A DNA stretch of 64,000 nucleotides from Rhodoferax sp. (GCF_028715765.1 NZ_JAQURE010000002.1:91663-155662), one strand, 5' to 3'. Counted from the first letter of the stretch, positions 45,345 through 53,753 are shown. Numbers and translations: made by a program. The notes: a model not told the origin generated them from the sequence alone.

Positions 45345-46019
45345 TCAGCGCCCCGGGGCATCCCAGGCCAATGAGGCACGCAGCAAGTGCTCCATGTCAC
45401 GCTTGGCCTTGGCTGCTGCAGCGCTGTCAAGCTGCGCAGGGAAACGCATCATGGTGTTGCCCATGGGGTCGACGACATAAAAATAGTCTGACTGGACTTG
45501 ACTGGGTGGCGTGGGCAGCCAGGCTTGCAACACCTTGGCATCAACCCGCAAGATTTTGGCTTGGTCACGTTGGAGCAAGGTTTGAAGCTTCTCATCGACC
45601 ACAGCTTGGTCATTGATCAACCACAGCCAATCCACCCGCTCCATGTCTTTGCCCAGCATCAAGCGAAACTGACGCAACACCGTCAGCTGTTTTTGACAGT
45701 CATTCATGCAAGCGCCAGCATCCACCTTTACCAGCAACCACTGCGCCTTGAGTGAAGACAACGGCATGGCGCGCCCTTGCAAGTCTGTGGCTTGCACATC
45801 AGGCATGGTGCGAACGGGGGTGATGAGTTCACCAAATGCGGCCTCACCATGCGGGCGCACTACATAAAAGACAAAATAAGCAACCAGCAAAGGCAATGAA
45901 CAGGCCACCAAAATGGCCAACAACTTCAGTCGTCCGGTCAATGCCGAGCTTGCCGCGACACCCGGCGTAGGCATCGAGTGCACCGCCAAACCCAACATCT
46001 CTTGTGACGGTTCACTCAT
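45345..46019 (-). CDS. Membrane-anchored SCO/thioredoxin-like protein of the cox locus
   Basis: 224 aa from ATG 46019. One membrane helix (about 32-53; LLAILVACSLPLLVAYFVFY) and a periplasmic thioredoxin-like domain with a Cys pair in VDAGACMNDCQKQL, spaced CxxxC as in SCO proteins. The distal SCO histidine is not obvious. The C-terminus VVDPMGNTMMRFP fits the fold. It overlaps surf1 by 4 bp and precedes ctaA. A role in oxidase copper or thiol handling is inferred from context. Confidence 0.72.
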   Translation of the reverse strand: MSEPSQEMLGLAVHSMPTPGVAASSALTGRLKLLAILVACSLPLLVAYFVFYVVRPHGEAAFGELITPVRTMPDVQATDLQGRAMPLSSLKAQWLLVKVDAGACMNDCQKQLTVLRQFRLMLGKDMERVDWLWLINDQAVVDEKLQTLLQRDQAKILRVDAKVLQAWLPTPPSQVQSDYFYVVDPMGNTMMRFPAQLDSAAAAKAKRDMEHLLRASLAWDAPGR

Positions 46020-46771
46020 AAGGATCGACCTTTGCGAAAACTGGCAAACGCATAAAACAAAAACAATGCCACGGCCATGCCATACCACTGAAAAGCATAG
46101 CCACGGTGTTTGCCCACACGGTCATCCGGTGGCGGCCAGTGGCGCACCAAGGCATCAGGGGCATCACCCCCCGTTTGCAGCAACACCACAGGCTGCAGCG
46201 GTGTGCCTGTCAACTTTTGAAAACGCGCCATATCGAGCTTAGACCAAAGCTTGGCAGAAGCCTCGGGGTGGTCTGGCATCAAAAAGAATTTCTTGGTGGA
46301 CGGCGTGCTGGCCAGCCCCACAATGTGAACGCGTCCCGAAGGGGTAGCCACAACGGGAAGCACCGAGCGCCCCAAAGTCCAGCCGACCCAACCACGGTTG
46401 ATCAAAATGCGGGTTTCCGAGCCTTCTATCTTCAAAGGTGTGATGACATGGACACCAGGCTGGTCATTTTCTTGGCGGTTATCCAAAAACACCTGATGCT
46501 GTGCGTCATAAGTGCCCACCACAGCAAAAGGTGCATCTTGCGCAGCCTGAGGATCAAGCAGCTTGTCAGTCACCCATACCGGCCCCAACTTGCCACGCTC
46601 GGCACGCTGCGCCAACTCAAGTTCCAAACGATCGCCCTTACTCCCTTGCCACGCACCGAGGTAAACAAAAAGGGATACACCCAGCAGCATGGCTAGTGTT
46701 GGGATCAATCGAGGTTGAAAAAGCATGGCACTGAAGAAAGTGGGAGAAATAAGCATAATGCGGTCTCTCAT
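46016..46771 (-). CDS. SURF1-family oxidase assembly protein
   Basis: About 251 aa. Two membrane helices at the ends (about 22-40 and 225-243) flank the SURF1 domain: VYLGAWQGSKGDRLEL, VFLDNRQENDQPGVHVITPL, RILINRGWVGW and a final KHRGYAFQWYGMAVALFLFY. It helps heme A insertion into CoxA. The start is uncertain: ATG at 46771 (a TTG precedes it at 46774), or internal ATGs at 46756 or 46726; the last gives a protein beginning close to the helix. No Shine-Dalgarno is convincing. Confidence 0.88.
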   Translation of the reverse strand: MRDRIMLISPTFFSAMLFQPRLIPTLAMLLGVSLFVYLGAWQGSKGDRLELELAQRAERGKLGPVWVTDKLLDPQAAQDAPFAVVGTYDAQHQVFLDNRQENDQPGVHVITPLKIEGSETRILINRGWVGWTLGRSVLPVVATPSGRVHIVGLASTPSTKKFFLMPDHPEASAKLWSKLDMARFQKLTGTPLQPVVLLQTGGDAPDALVRHWPPPDDRVGKHRGYAFQWYGMAVALFLFYAFASFRKGRSL

Positions 46772-46783
46772 CAATGAAAGACC
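46762..46783. promoter_or_regulatory. Inverted repeat between divergent surf1 and twin-TM gene
   Basis: GGTCTCTCAT-CA-ATGAAAGACC: 10-nt arms with one mismatch, extended outward by partially matching GCAT/ATGC ends. It lies in the roughly 15 bp separating two divergent start codons and overlaps one of them, so it could be an operator or an mRNA hairpin for both. Confidence 0.45.
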
Positions 46784-46786
46784 GTC

Positions 46787-46993
46787 ATGCTTGCAAAAAT
46801 TTTAATTCTGTCGACCTTGGCACTGATCCTTGCAAGCCTATTCAGCGCATTGGCCATGTTGTTTAAAAAAGATAACGAGGACAAACGCAAATTGGTGGTG
46901 CAAGCCTTGACGGTGCGGATCAGTTTGTCCATTGCGCTGTTTATGGCTTTGATTGCAAGTTTTTATTTTGGCTTGATCCCTGGGCGGGTTTGA
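46787..46993 (+). CDS. Twin-transmembrane protein, DUF2909 type
   Basis: 68 aa with two hydrophobic helices (about 5-26 and 45-64) joined by a charged loop KKDNEDKRKLVV. This matches the small twin-TM family that accompanies cytochrome oxidase loci in proteobacteria. It is the only plus-strand gene inside the cox region, divergent from surf1 and convergent with coxC. Function unknown; oxidase assembly is inferred from location. Confidence 0.78.
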   Translation: MLAKILILSTLALILASLFSALAMLFKKDNEDKRKLVVQALTVRISLSIALFMALIASFYFGLIPGRV

Positions 46994-47029
46994 AAAATCA
47001 GCTCTTTAAGAGCACACGCCAAAAAACAC

Positions 47030-47058
47030 AAAGCCACTGACTGTTCAGTGGCTTTTTT
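47030..47058. terminator. Bidirectional terminator between DUF2909 gene and coxC
   Basis: AAAGCCACTGA-CTGT-TCAGTGGCTTT: 11-bp stem followed by T residues; the A-rich left side serves the opposite strand. Confidence 0.92.
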
Positions 47059-47117
47059 GTGAAGGTGTGACTGACAACTCAACCGACAGCTAAGTCAGTT
47101 GAACCGACCAAGCCACA

Positions 47118-47981
47118 TCAAAGAATGTAGACGAAAACAAACAAAATTAACCAAACCACGTCCACAAAGTGCCAATACCAGGCCACTGCCTCGAAAGCGA
47201 AATGGTTGTGCTCTGAGAAATGGCCTTTCATGCCGCGCCCCAGCATCACGATCAACATGATGGTACCCAAGGTGACGTGCAAGCCATGGAAGCCGGTCAG
47301 GATGTAAAAAGTGGCACCATAAACACCCGCTCCCAGGGTCAAACCCATTTCTGAATAAGCATGGGAGTATTCAAAAATTTGAAATCCCATGAATGTCGCC
47401 CCCAAAGCCACGGTCAAGGCCAAGCCTAAATTAAGTTGACTGCGTTTACCTTTGATCAAACCCCAGTGCGCCCAAGTCAGTGTGGCACCCGAAGTTAACA
47501 GCAACATGGTGTTGATGGCTGGAATGCCCCAGGCATGCATGGGCGAAAAACTGTCACCCAAGGGGCCTGAACTGGGCCACACGTTGGTGAATTTGCCATA
47601 GGGAGACAGAGACTCTTCAAACCCGGCCATTTCAGGCAACGAAATACGTCGAATGTAGTAGAGCGCGCCAAAAAAGCATGCAAAAAACATCACCTCAGAA
47701 AAGATGAACCAAACCATGCCAATGCGGTATGAACGGTCTTCCCAGAGCGAATAGGCACCGCGCAAATTTTCGGCAATGATTTCACCAAACCATCCCACGA
47801 TGACATACACAATGAGTGCAGCGCCCAGCAACATGCTCCAGATGCCTGGGGGCGTGCCGTTGATTCTGAAGATAAAACCAAGCGCCAGCATAAAAATCCC
47901 CACCGACAAAAAGGTGGAGTAATGACTCGCCGCAGGCACAAAATAGTGCCCACGAATGGCAGGTTGAGCGACGTGTGACAT
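47118..47981 (-). CDS. coxC: Cytochrome c oxidase subunit III
   Basis: 287 aa, seven predicted membrane helices. Family blocks: MVWFIFSEVMFFACFFGALY, NTMLLLTSGATLTWAHWGLI, ATFMGFQIFEYSHAYSEMGL, YILTGFHGLHVTLGTIMLI and the C-terminal WYWHFVDVVWLILFVFVYIL. It stabilises the catalytic core of the aa3-type oxidase. It follows ctaG by 18 bp and is last in coxB-coxA-small protein-ctaG-coxC. Confidence 0.97.
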   Translation of the reverse strand: MSHVAQPAIRGHYFVPAASHYSTFLSVGIFMLALGFIFRINGTPPGIWSMLLGAALIVYVIVGWFGEIIAENLRGAYSLWEDRSYRIGMVWFIFSEVMFFACFFGALYYIRRISLPEMAGFEESLSPYGKFTNVWPSSGPLGDSFSPMHAWGIPAINTMLLLTSGATLTWAHWGLIKGKRSQLNLGLALTVALGATFMGFQIFEYSHAYSEMGLTLGAGVYGATFYILTGFHGLHVTLGTIMLIVMLGRGMKGHFSEHNHFAFEAVAWYWHFVDVVWLILFVFVYIL

Positions 47982-47999
47982 GCTTGTTTCCTTATCAAA

Positions 48000-48572
48000 T
48001 CAGCTTTTAGGCTTGATGGCTTCAAAAAATGTGTACGAAAGCGTGACAGTTCCAAAGTCTGGGTCAAGCTTGGGGTTGACCACAAACACCACCGGCATGG
48101 TGCGGGTCTCGTTGGGCGCAAAGGTTTGTTGACTGAAACAAAAACATTCCAGTTTTTCAAAATATTGTGCCGCCACAGCCGGGGTAATGCTGGGAATGGC
48201 CTGACCGACAAAAACCTTGTCTGTGGTGTTGGTGATGGTGTAGTTCATGCGAGAAATTTCACCCGGATGCACCCGAATAGAAAAACCTTCAGGCTTGAAT
48301 TGCAACCCGACACCTGGCATGGAGTGGCTTAAAAACTCCACCTTGACCGAACGTGAAAAATCGACCTGGGTGTTTTTGTCGGCCACCATCGCCACTTCGT
48401 TGGTTTTGCCATTGAGCCCGGTAATGCGACAAATCAAGTCGTAAAACGGCACCATGGCAAAACCAAACCCAACAAAAAACAAAGCAACAAAGCCAAGTTT
48501 GAAGCCCAAGCGCAAGTTGTGACGCTGGCGCTCGGCGGCAGGCATACCCATCAGAACGGGCGGTATTTCCAT
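48000..48572 (-). CDS. ctaG: Cytochrome c oxidase assembly protein CtaG (COX11 family)
   Basis: 190 aa copper chaperone for the CuB site of subunit I. One membrane helix (about 24-46) and a periplasmic beta domain with the copper-binding CFCF motif (KLECFCFSQQTF). VGQAIPSITPAVAAQYFEKL and MPVVFVVNPKLDPDFGTVTL are family blocks. Its start lies inside the 3' end of the 48-aa gene upstream, in another frame. Confidence 0.95.
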   Translation of the reverse strand: MEIPPVLMGMPAAERQRHNLRLGFKLGFVALFFVGFGFAMVPFYDLICRITGLNGKTNEVAMVADKNTQVDFSRSVKVEFLSHSMPGVGLQFKPEGFSIRVHPGEISRMNYTITNTTDKVFVGQAIPSITPAVAAQYFEKLECFCFSQQTFAPNETRTMPVVFVVNPKLDPDFGTVTLSYTFFEAIKPKS

Positions 48573-48697
48573 ATGGAACCTAAAAATATCGCCAGCACAA
48601 CAGCACCAAAGATGTAACCCAAGCGTTTGTTACTGCGCTTGCGTTTTTCCCATTCAGCCGCATCCATCACAGGCACATTGGACTCAAACAATTTCAT
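48551..48697 (-). CDS. 48-aa cytochrome oxidase small assembly protein
   Basis: A very short gene: MKLFESNVPVMDAAEWEKRK, then a basic stretch and one membrane helix (about 27-42, LGYIFGAVVLAIFLGS), ending KYRPF. Small proteins of this type sit between coxA and ctaG in many Burkholderiales. The stop lies 22 bp inside ctaG in a different frame, which suggests translational coupling. It starts 20 bp after the coxA stop. Function is inferred from position only. Confidence 0.75.
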   Translation of the reverse strand: MKLFESNVPVMDAAEWEKRKRSNKRLGYIFGAVVLAIFLGSIWKYRPF

Positions 48698-48717
48698 ATT
48701 CCGTTTCCGTGTTCGAG

Positions 48718-50328
48718 TTAAGCAATCACTGGCGGTTTTTCAAAGGTGTGGTAGGGCGCTGGTGAAGGCACTGTCCATTCCAGACCCTCTGCACCTTCCC
48801 AGGCCTTGTCAGCGGCTTTTTCACCACCTTTGACGGTGCGGTACACGTTGTAGATGAAGATCAAGTGCGCAGAACCCAACACAAATGCCCCCATGCTGGA
48901 GAGCATGTTCCACTCGGCAAACATCACTGGGTAGTCAGGAATACGACGCGGCATGCCGGCCAAACCCACAAAAAACTGCGGAATGAATGTCAGGTTAAAG
49001 CCCACGATCGTGACCCAGAAGTGCCACTTGCCAATGGTTTCGTTGAGCATGTGACCCGTCCACTTGGGCAGCCAGTAGTAAATGGCGGCCATGGCACCCA
49101 TCACCGCAGTGGGGTAAAACGCGTAGTGGAAATGCGCCACCATGAAATACGCGTTGTGGTATTGCGGGTCTGCCGCAGCATCCGACAAAGCCAAGCCTGT
49201 CACACCGCCCCAGCCAAACAACACCAGTGAGCCCAAGGCAAACAGCATGGGTGTCTCAAAACTCATGGAACCCTTCCAGATGGTGGCAATCCAGCAGAAG
49301 AACAGCACTGCCAGCGGGAACGAAATGGCCATGGTGATGTACATGAAGTAAATCTGGCTACCCAGCGACATGCCGCTGGTGAACATGTGGTGTGCCCACA
49401 CCACCAAACCCAAGCCAGCAATGGCCCAGAAAGAATAAACCTGGGCTTTGTAGCCATAAATCGGTTTGCGGGCAAAAGCCGAGAACACGTGAGGCAATGC
49501 GCCAGCAATTGGCAACAGCAGCACATACACCTCGGGGTGACCCATGAACCAGAAAATGTGTTGCCACAGCACCGGGTCTCCACCACCAGCAGCATTGAAG
49601 AAGTGGGTGTCAAAGTGGCGATCCATCAGCACCATGGTCACACCACCGGCAAACACCGGCATGATGGTGATGAGCAGCACAGCAGTCATCAGGAAGCCAT
49701 GGGCAAACAGCGGCATTTTCATGAGCGTCATGCCAGGCGCGCGCATGTTGAGGATGGTGACAATGACGTTAATGGAGCCCAAAATGGACGACACACCCAA
49801 CATGTGAATGGCAAAAATGGCAAAGTCCATGCCCCAGCCGCTTTGAATGGACAACGGTGCATACATTGTCCAGCCGGTATCTACTGCACCAGGCCCGACA
49901 CCCATCAAGCCCAAAAAGAACGGCAAGGTAAGCATGATGGCGGCAGGCGGCAAAATCCAGAAACCCCAGTTGTTCAGCCGGGGCAAAGCCATGTCAGGCG
50001 CGCCAATCATCATCGGCAACATGTAGTTGGCCAGACCTGTGGCCGCGGGCATGGCAAAGCCAAACACCATCACCAAGCCGTGCAAGGTGATCAACTGGTT
50101 GAATAACTCAGGTTGCACAAATTGCAATCCCGGCTGAAAAAGTTCGAGACGCACCGTCAAAATCATGCCGCCACCCACAAACAGCATGACAAAACCGAAG
50201 ATCAAATACATGATCCCGATGTCTTTGTGGTTGGTGGTTTCCAACCAGCGAACCCAGCCACCTTTGTAATGCCCGTCGTGCGAATCACTGACCGGCAAGC
50301 CGTGCGTCATATCATGTGCCATTGACAA
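48718..50328 (-). CDS. coxA: Cytochrome c oxidase subunit I
   Basis: 536 aa, twelve-helix catalytic subunit binding heme a and the heme a3-CuB centre. Ligand regions: LITLHGLVMVFGFAMP (heme a His), HIFWFMGHPEVYVLLLP (CuB His with the cross-linked Tyr), VVWAHHMFTSGM (CuB His pair) and FMVAHFHYAFYPTAVMG (heme a3 and a His). It follows coxB by 34 bp. Confidence 0.98.
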   Translation of the reverse strand: MSMAHDMTHGLPVSDSHDGHYKGGWVRWLETTNHKDIGIMYLIFGFVMLFVGGGMILTVRLELFQPGLQFVQPELFNQLITLHGLVMVFGFAMPAATGLANYMLPMMIGAPDMALPRLNNWGFWILPPAAIMLTLPFFLGLMGVGPGAVDTGWTMYAPLSIQSGWGMDFAIFAIHMLGVSSILGSINVIVTILNMRAPGMTLMKMPLFAHGFLMTAVLLITIMPVFAGGVTMVLMDRHFDTHFFNAAGGGDPVLWQHIFWFMGHPEVYVLLLPIAGALPHVFSAFARKPIYGYKAQVYSFWAIAGLGLVVWAHHMFTSGMSLGSQIYFMYITMAISFPLAVLFFCWIATIWKGSMSFETPMLFALGSLVLFGWGGVTGLALSDAAADPQYHNAYFMVAHFHYAFYPTAVMGAMAAIYYWLPKWTGHMLNETIGKWHFWVTIVGFNLTFIPQFFVGLAGMPRRIPDYPVMFAEWNMLSSMGAFVLGSAHLIFIYNVYRTVKGGEKAADKAWEGAEGLEWTVPSPAPYHTFEKPPVIA

Positions 50329-50362
50329 CTCCTTCTACTTGATTTTTAAAACGGATACGCGT

Positions 50363-51262
50363 TTACTGAGCTTTGGCTACAACCGCAGCTTTGGGCGACT
50401 CAATCACTGCCACGGGTGCAGCAGGTGCGACTGGTGGTGCAATGGCGGCTGCAGCGGGTGCAGGTGCGGCAGCTGCTTTTTTGCTGGCAAGCCACGCCGC
50501 AAATTCCTCTTGACTCACAACATTGACCACCACCGGCATGAAGCCGTGCTCTTTGCCACACAGCTCAGAGCATTGCCCACGGTAGGTACCTGTTTTTTCA
50601 ACAGTGGCCCAAAACTCACGCAAAAAGCCAGGAACAGCGTCGCGTTTGACACCAAAAGCGGGCACCCACCAGCTGTGAATGACATCATTTGACGTGGTCA
50701 CAAAACGAATTTTTTTACCCACTGGCAGCACCAACGGGTTATCAACCTCCAGCAAGTAGTTCTCGCCTTTGGCGGCGCCACTGTCGATTTGGTCACGTGG
50801 TGTTGTCAAACGGCTGGTGTAGCTCACACCCTCTGCCGGGAACTCATATTGCCAGAGCCACTGGCTGCCAGTGACCTTGACCACCATCTCGGCATCGGTT
50901 TTGGTGTCTTCATACAGCACCACCGCATGAAAAGCCGGAATGCCAAACACGCCGTAGTCGATCACAAACAACAGCGCAAAGGGTGACAAAGCCCACAGCC
51001 ATTGTTTGCGGTTGGTGGGACCTGAGAACTGAGCGGCTTTGTAACCTGCAGCCTTGTTGTGGGTGCGAAAAGAATAGATCAACATGCCCAGCACCACAAA
51101 AAACATGATCAAGATGACCACCATCACCAAGTTGTGCATGTGCAATGTTTCTCGCGCAATGGGGGTCACGGGCTCAGGAAAGTTGAACGCATACCCTGCC
51201 ATGGCAGCCACTGAACACAGCGTCAAAATGACACCCAGACCAAACCTGTAGAAGCTACGCAT
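50363..51262 (-). CDS. coxB: Cytochrome c oxidase subunit II
   Basis: 299 aa from ATG 51262 (MRSFYRFGLGVIL), with AAAGGA upstream; the longer open frame crosses the promoter and is rejected. Signal peptide (cleavage near AMAGYA), two helices and a cupredoxin domain with the CuA motif CSELCGKEHGFMP. TGSQWLWQYEFPAEG is the aromatic electron-entry patch. An Ala/Pro-rich tail follows residue 265. It heads the structural operon behind a promoter with an FNR-like dyad. Confidence 0.96.
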   Translation of the reverse strand: MRSFYRFGLGVILTLCSVAAMAGYAFNFPEPVTPIARETLHMHNLVMVVILIMFFVVLGMLIYSFRTHNKAAGYKAAQFSGPTNRKQWLWALSPFALLFVIDYGVFGIPAFHAVVLYEDTKTDAEMVVKVTGSQWLWQYEFPAEGVSYTSRLTTPRDQIDSGAAKGENYLLEVDNPLVLPVGKKIRFVTTSNDVIHSWWVPAFGVKRDAVPGFLREFWATVEKTGTYRGQCSELCGKEHGFMPVVVNVVSQEEFAAWLASKKAAAAPAPAAAAIAPPVAPAAPVAVIESPKAAVVAKAQ

Positions 51263-51292
51263 AAACCGATGTCCTTTGATTAAGATTAAATC

Positions 51293-51321
51293 AATACAAA
51301 CAAAAATTTGATATTTGTCAA
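51293..51321 (-). promoter_or_regulatory. coxB promoter with overlapping FNR/ANR-like dyad
   Basis: On the minus strand: TTGACA (-35), 17 bp, TGTATT (-10), about 30 bp before coxB. The -35 is part of TTGAC-AAAT-ATCAA (51308-51321), which matches the FNR consensus TTGAT-N4-ATCAA at 9 of 10 positions. Overlap with the -35 predicts repression when oxygen is low. Confidence 0.6.
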
Positions 51322-51413
51322 ACAATTGTAGGAGATCATCGTCTAGCCAACCCACAAAAACTACAGGGGAAAACCCGATAACTGAAATTCTTTAAGCGTT
51401 GACTCCCTGACCG

Positions 51414-51641
51414 TCAAGGTGTCCAGAACATGCGAGCGGTGGGCCACACCAACAGCAGCACAATCACGCACGGCGCTACTGTCCAAGCCATCTCAACGGC
51501 CAGCGAGCTGTGAAAGTTGAGTCGCTCGGGTGAGCCGGCACGGTGATGTTGCCACGAAGCCCACAGCAGGGCGATGAACGATGCCCCCAAAATCACCAGG
51601 CACACCATCATCAAAGCCCATCTGAAGCTCAATTCGGTCAT
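51414..51641 (-). CDS. Small protein resembling the subunit II transmembrane region
   Basis: 75 aa from ATG 51641 with GAGGA upstream (a TTG lies at 51653). Two helices (about 8-28 and 45-66). The second, LAVEMAWTVAPCVIVLLLVW, looks like the second helix region of cytochrome oxidase subunit II, yet no CuA domain follows. It sits 9 bp behind the bioC-like gene and about 150 bp before coxB. It could be an accessory oxidase protein or a relic of a duplicated coxB. Confidence 0.6.
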   Translation of the reverse strand: MTELSFRWALMMVCLVILGASFIALLWASWQHHRAGSPERLNFHSSLAVEMAWTVAPCVIVLLLVWPTARMFWTP

Positions 51642-51649
51642 GTGTTTCC

Positions 51650-52540
51650 TCAATTTGAATGATGTCCACCTGTCAACTGACTGCGCTTCAAAGCGCTGCG
51701 CATCTCGCTCAAAGAAATTTCACTTTGAGCGCTGACTTTTAACCTTGGCGCTGGCTTGAACGCGTGGCCATACAGCACTTCAAACGTCAATTGCAATGGC
51801 TTTTTCGCAAGCTCAGCAAGCAGCCGTTGATGCCACGCGTGCCCGCGCAGTGAGGTGAAGCGCTGCACATGCAAATTGCGCCCCAGCCCCCGCAATTCTT
51901 GGAGCAAGCGCTCAGGCGTTTCAAAGGTGAGCGTGATGCGCTCCATGTCCATCACCGGCTCGGCAAAACCTGCCGCAACCAGCTGGTCACCCCAATCATG
52001 CATGTCAGTGAACGCATGGCAGGGCGCTAACCAGCCCAGGCTGCGATAAAGGTGCTGGAGCTCTTGCAGGGAATCAGGCCCCAGGCATGAAAACATCAAA
52101 AACCCATCCACTTGCAACGCACGGTGCCAATCGGCCAGCACGGACTGCGGGTCAGATGCCATGTGCAACTGCATGTTGGCCCACACCATTTGAGCGGGCT
52201 GCACCACGCTGTCAACCACTTGCACCCGTGGGCGCAACCAGCGTTGCGCAGTCCACCAAGGCGATTGCAACAGCTGGGTGACATGGTGATGGGCAGACGG
52301 CGCTTCTAGCACCGTACAAGATGCCTTGGCATAGCGCTGCATCAGCGCGTCGTGCGCCTTCACGCCACCTTTCAGGGGCTCCCAGTGCACCCAACTTTGC
52401 GGCTGCTGCTTGATCAAATCAAGACGCTCCTGCATGCGCTGCGCTACCTCTTCATGCAGCCAAGGTGATGCTGGCAAACGCAAACGCTGCCAGCGCTGGG
52501 CGGCAACAGGGTCAATGGTGGGCGGGCGGGATGAGTTCAT
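51650..52540 (-). CDS. BioC-like methyltransferase-fold protein
   Basis: 296 aa from ATG 52540 (MNSSRPPTIDPVAAQRWQRL). The C-terminal two thirds match BioC-type malonyl-ACP methyltransferases: VWANMQLHMASDPQSVLADW, FLMFSCLGPDSLQEL, FTDMHDWGDQLVAAGFAEPV, then MDMERITLTF. The glycine-rich SAM motif I expected near residue 80 is not visible; the segment reads VLEAPSAHHHVTQLL. Its activity is therefore doubtful. Divergent from comF, an arrangement I recall from related genomes. Confidence 0.7.
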   Translation of the reverse strand: MNSSRPPTIDPVAAQRWQRLRLPASPWLHEEVAQRMQERLDLIKQQPQSWVHWEPLKGGVKAHDALMQRYAKASCTVLEAPSAHHHVTQLLQSPWWTAQRWLRPRVQVVDSVVQPAQMVWANMQLHMASDPQSVLADWHRALQVDGFLMFSCLGPDSLQELQHLYRSLGWLAPCHAFTDMHDWGDQLVAAGFAEPVMDMERITLTFETPERLLQELRGLGRNLHVQRFTSLRGHAWHQRLLAELAKKPLQLTFEVLYGHAFKPAPRLKVSAQSEISLSEMRSALKRSQLTGGHHSN

Positions 52541-52570
52541 AGGCAGCAGGGCACAGAGTATATTGATGCC

Positions 52571-53266
52571 ATGCTGTCCAAGATGTTCACAGGGCTGATT
52601 GACACCGTGGCGAGCCAATGCCAGGTTTGCCGCCAATGGCCTGCTCATGCCATTTGTGAAGACTGTGTGAACCAGTTTGCCCAACCCCAACCACGCTGCT
52701 TGACTTGCGCACTGCCCGTGCCAGCGGGCTTGACGCAATGTGGTGCCTGCTTGAAAGCGCCACCCCCACTGGATCAGTGCCTGGCGGCGGTTGACTATGC
52801 CTACCCTTGGTCAAATTTGATTGCAGACTTCAAATTCCGCAGCCACACTGGTTTGGCACATCACTTGGCCAAGCTGCTCAAAGCCAGCCCGTGGGTCGAG
52901 CCCACTTTAGACGAAGCAGATGTGTTGCTCCCCATGCCCTTGTCCAAAGAACGTCTGGCTGAACGCGGCTACAACCAAGCACTTTTGTTGGCCAAAGCGC
53001 TCTGCCCCGCCAAAACACAGCCTGAAGTTTTGCTGCGGTTGTTGCACACACCCGCCCAACACACGCTGGGCAGGTCAGAGCGCCTGCACGCGCTTGACCA
53101 TGCCTTTACGCTGGAGCCGTTTTTGGCGGCCGGCCTCAGTGGGGCACATGTGGTGTTGATCGACGATGTCATGACCACCGGCGCATCCCTTTATGCCGCG
53201 GCTCAAGTGCTGCGCAGCGGCGGTGTCAAACGCATCACGGGCATGGTCTTTGCGCGCACTTGCTAA
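52571..53266 (+). CDS. comF: ComF-family phosphoribosyltransferase-like protein
   Basis: 231 aa. An N-terminal zinc-binding region with four CxxC-type pairs (CQVC, CEDC, CLTC, CGAC) is followed by the double-wing segment YPWSNLIADFKFRSHTGLA. The PRPP-binding loop is HVVLIDDVMTTGASLYAAA. ComF is required for DNA uptake in naturally competent bacteria; in others the role is unclear. ATG at 52571 or 52583 could start it. Followed by trmL after 22 bp. Confidence 0.9.
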   Translation: MLSKMFTGLIDTVASQCQVCRQWPAHAICEDCVNQFAQPQPRCLTCALPVPAGLTQCGACLKAPPPLDQCLAAVDYAYPWSNLIADFKFRSHTGLAHHLAKLLKASPWVEPTLDEADVLLPMPLSKERLAERGYNQALLLAKALCPAKTQPEVLLRLLHTPAQHTLGRSERLHALDHAFTLEPFLAAGLSGAHVVLIDDVMTTGASLYAAAQVLRSGGVKRITGMVFARTC

Positions 53267-53288
53267 GGCGTGTACGACAATACGTGCC

Positions 53289-53753
53289 ATGTTTCACATT
53301 GTTTTGGTTCAGCCCGAAATCCCACCCAACACCGGCAACGTCATCCGCCTGGCAGCCAACACCGGGTGCAGCTTGCACCTGATTGAACCCCTTGGCTTCT
53401 CCATGGAAGACAAGCACATGCGCCGTGCCGGGCTTGACTACCATGAATATGCCAGCGTCACCCGCCATGCCAACTGGCAAGCTTTCATGACCGCACAACA
53501 GCCCCAACCCGCACACATGTTTGCCATGACCACACGCGCCAGCAAAAACCTGTTTGAGGCCCAGTTCAAACCCGGTGACTATCTGGTTTTTGGTTCTGAA
53601 ACCAAAGGCTTGAGCGATGAGGTGCGTGCGTGCTTTGCCCCAGAGCAAGCTGTCAAACTGCCCATGCTGGCTGGCCAGCGCAGCTTGAATTTGTCAAACA
53701 CTGTGGCTGTGACGGTGTTTGAGGCATGGCGTCAGAACAACTTTGCAAGATGA
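53289..53753 (+). CDS. trmL: tRNA (cytidine34/uridine34-2'-O)-methyltransferase
   Basis: 154 aa SPOUT-class enzyme methylating the wobble ribose of tRNA-Leu. Start ATG 53289 (MFHIVLVQPEIPPNTGNVIR). The knot motifs are YLVFGSETKGLSDEV and LPMLAGQRSLNLSNTVAVTV. The final ATGA overlaps the start of the next gene. Confidence 0.94.
   Translation: MFHIVLVQPEIPPNTGNVIRLAANTGCSLHLIEPLGFSMEDKHMRRAGLDYHEYASVTRHANWQAFMTAQQPQPAHMFAMTTRASKNLFEAQFKPGDYLVFGSETKGLSDEVRACFAPEQAVKLPMLAGQRSLNLSNTVAVTVFEAWRQNNFAR

Noticed and set aside
51263..51355. N-terminal extension of coxB from 51355
   Set aside because: It would translate the promoter and the FNR-like site; the ATG at 51262 has a Shine-Dalgarno and gives a proper signal peptide.
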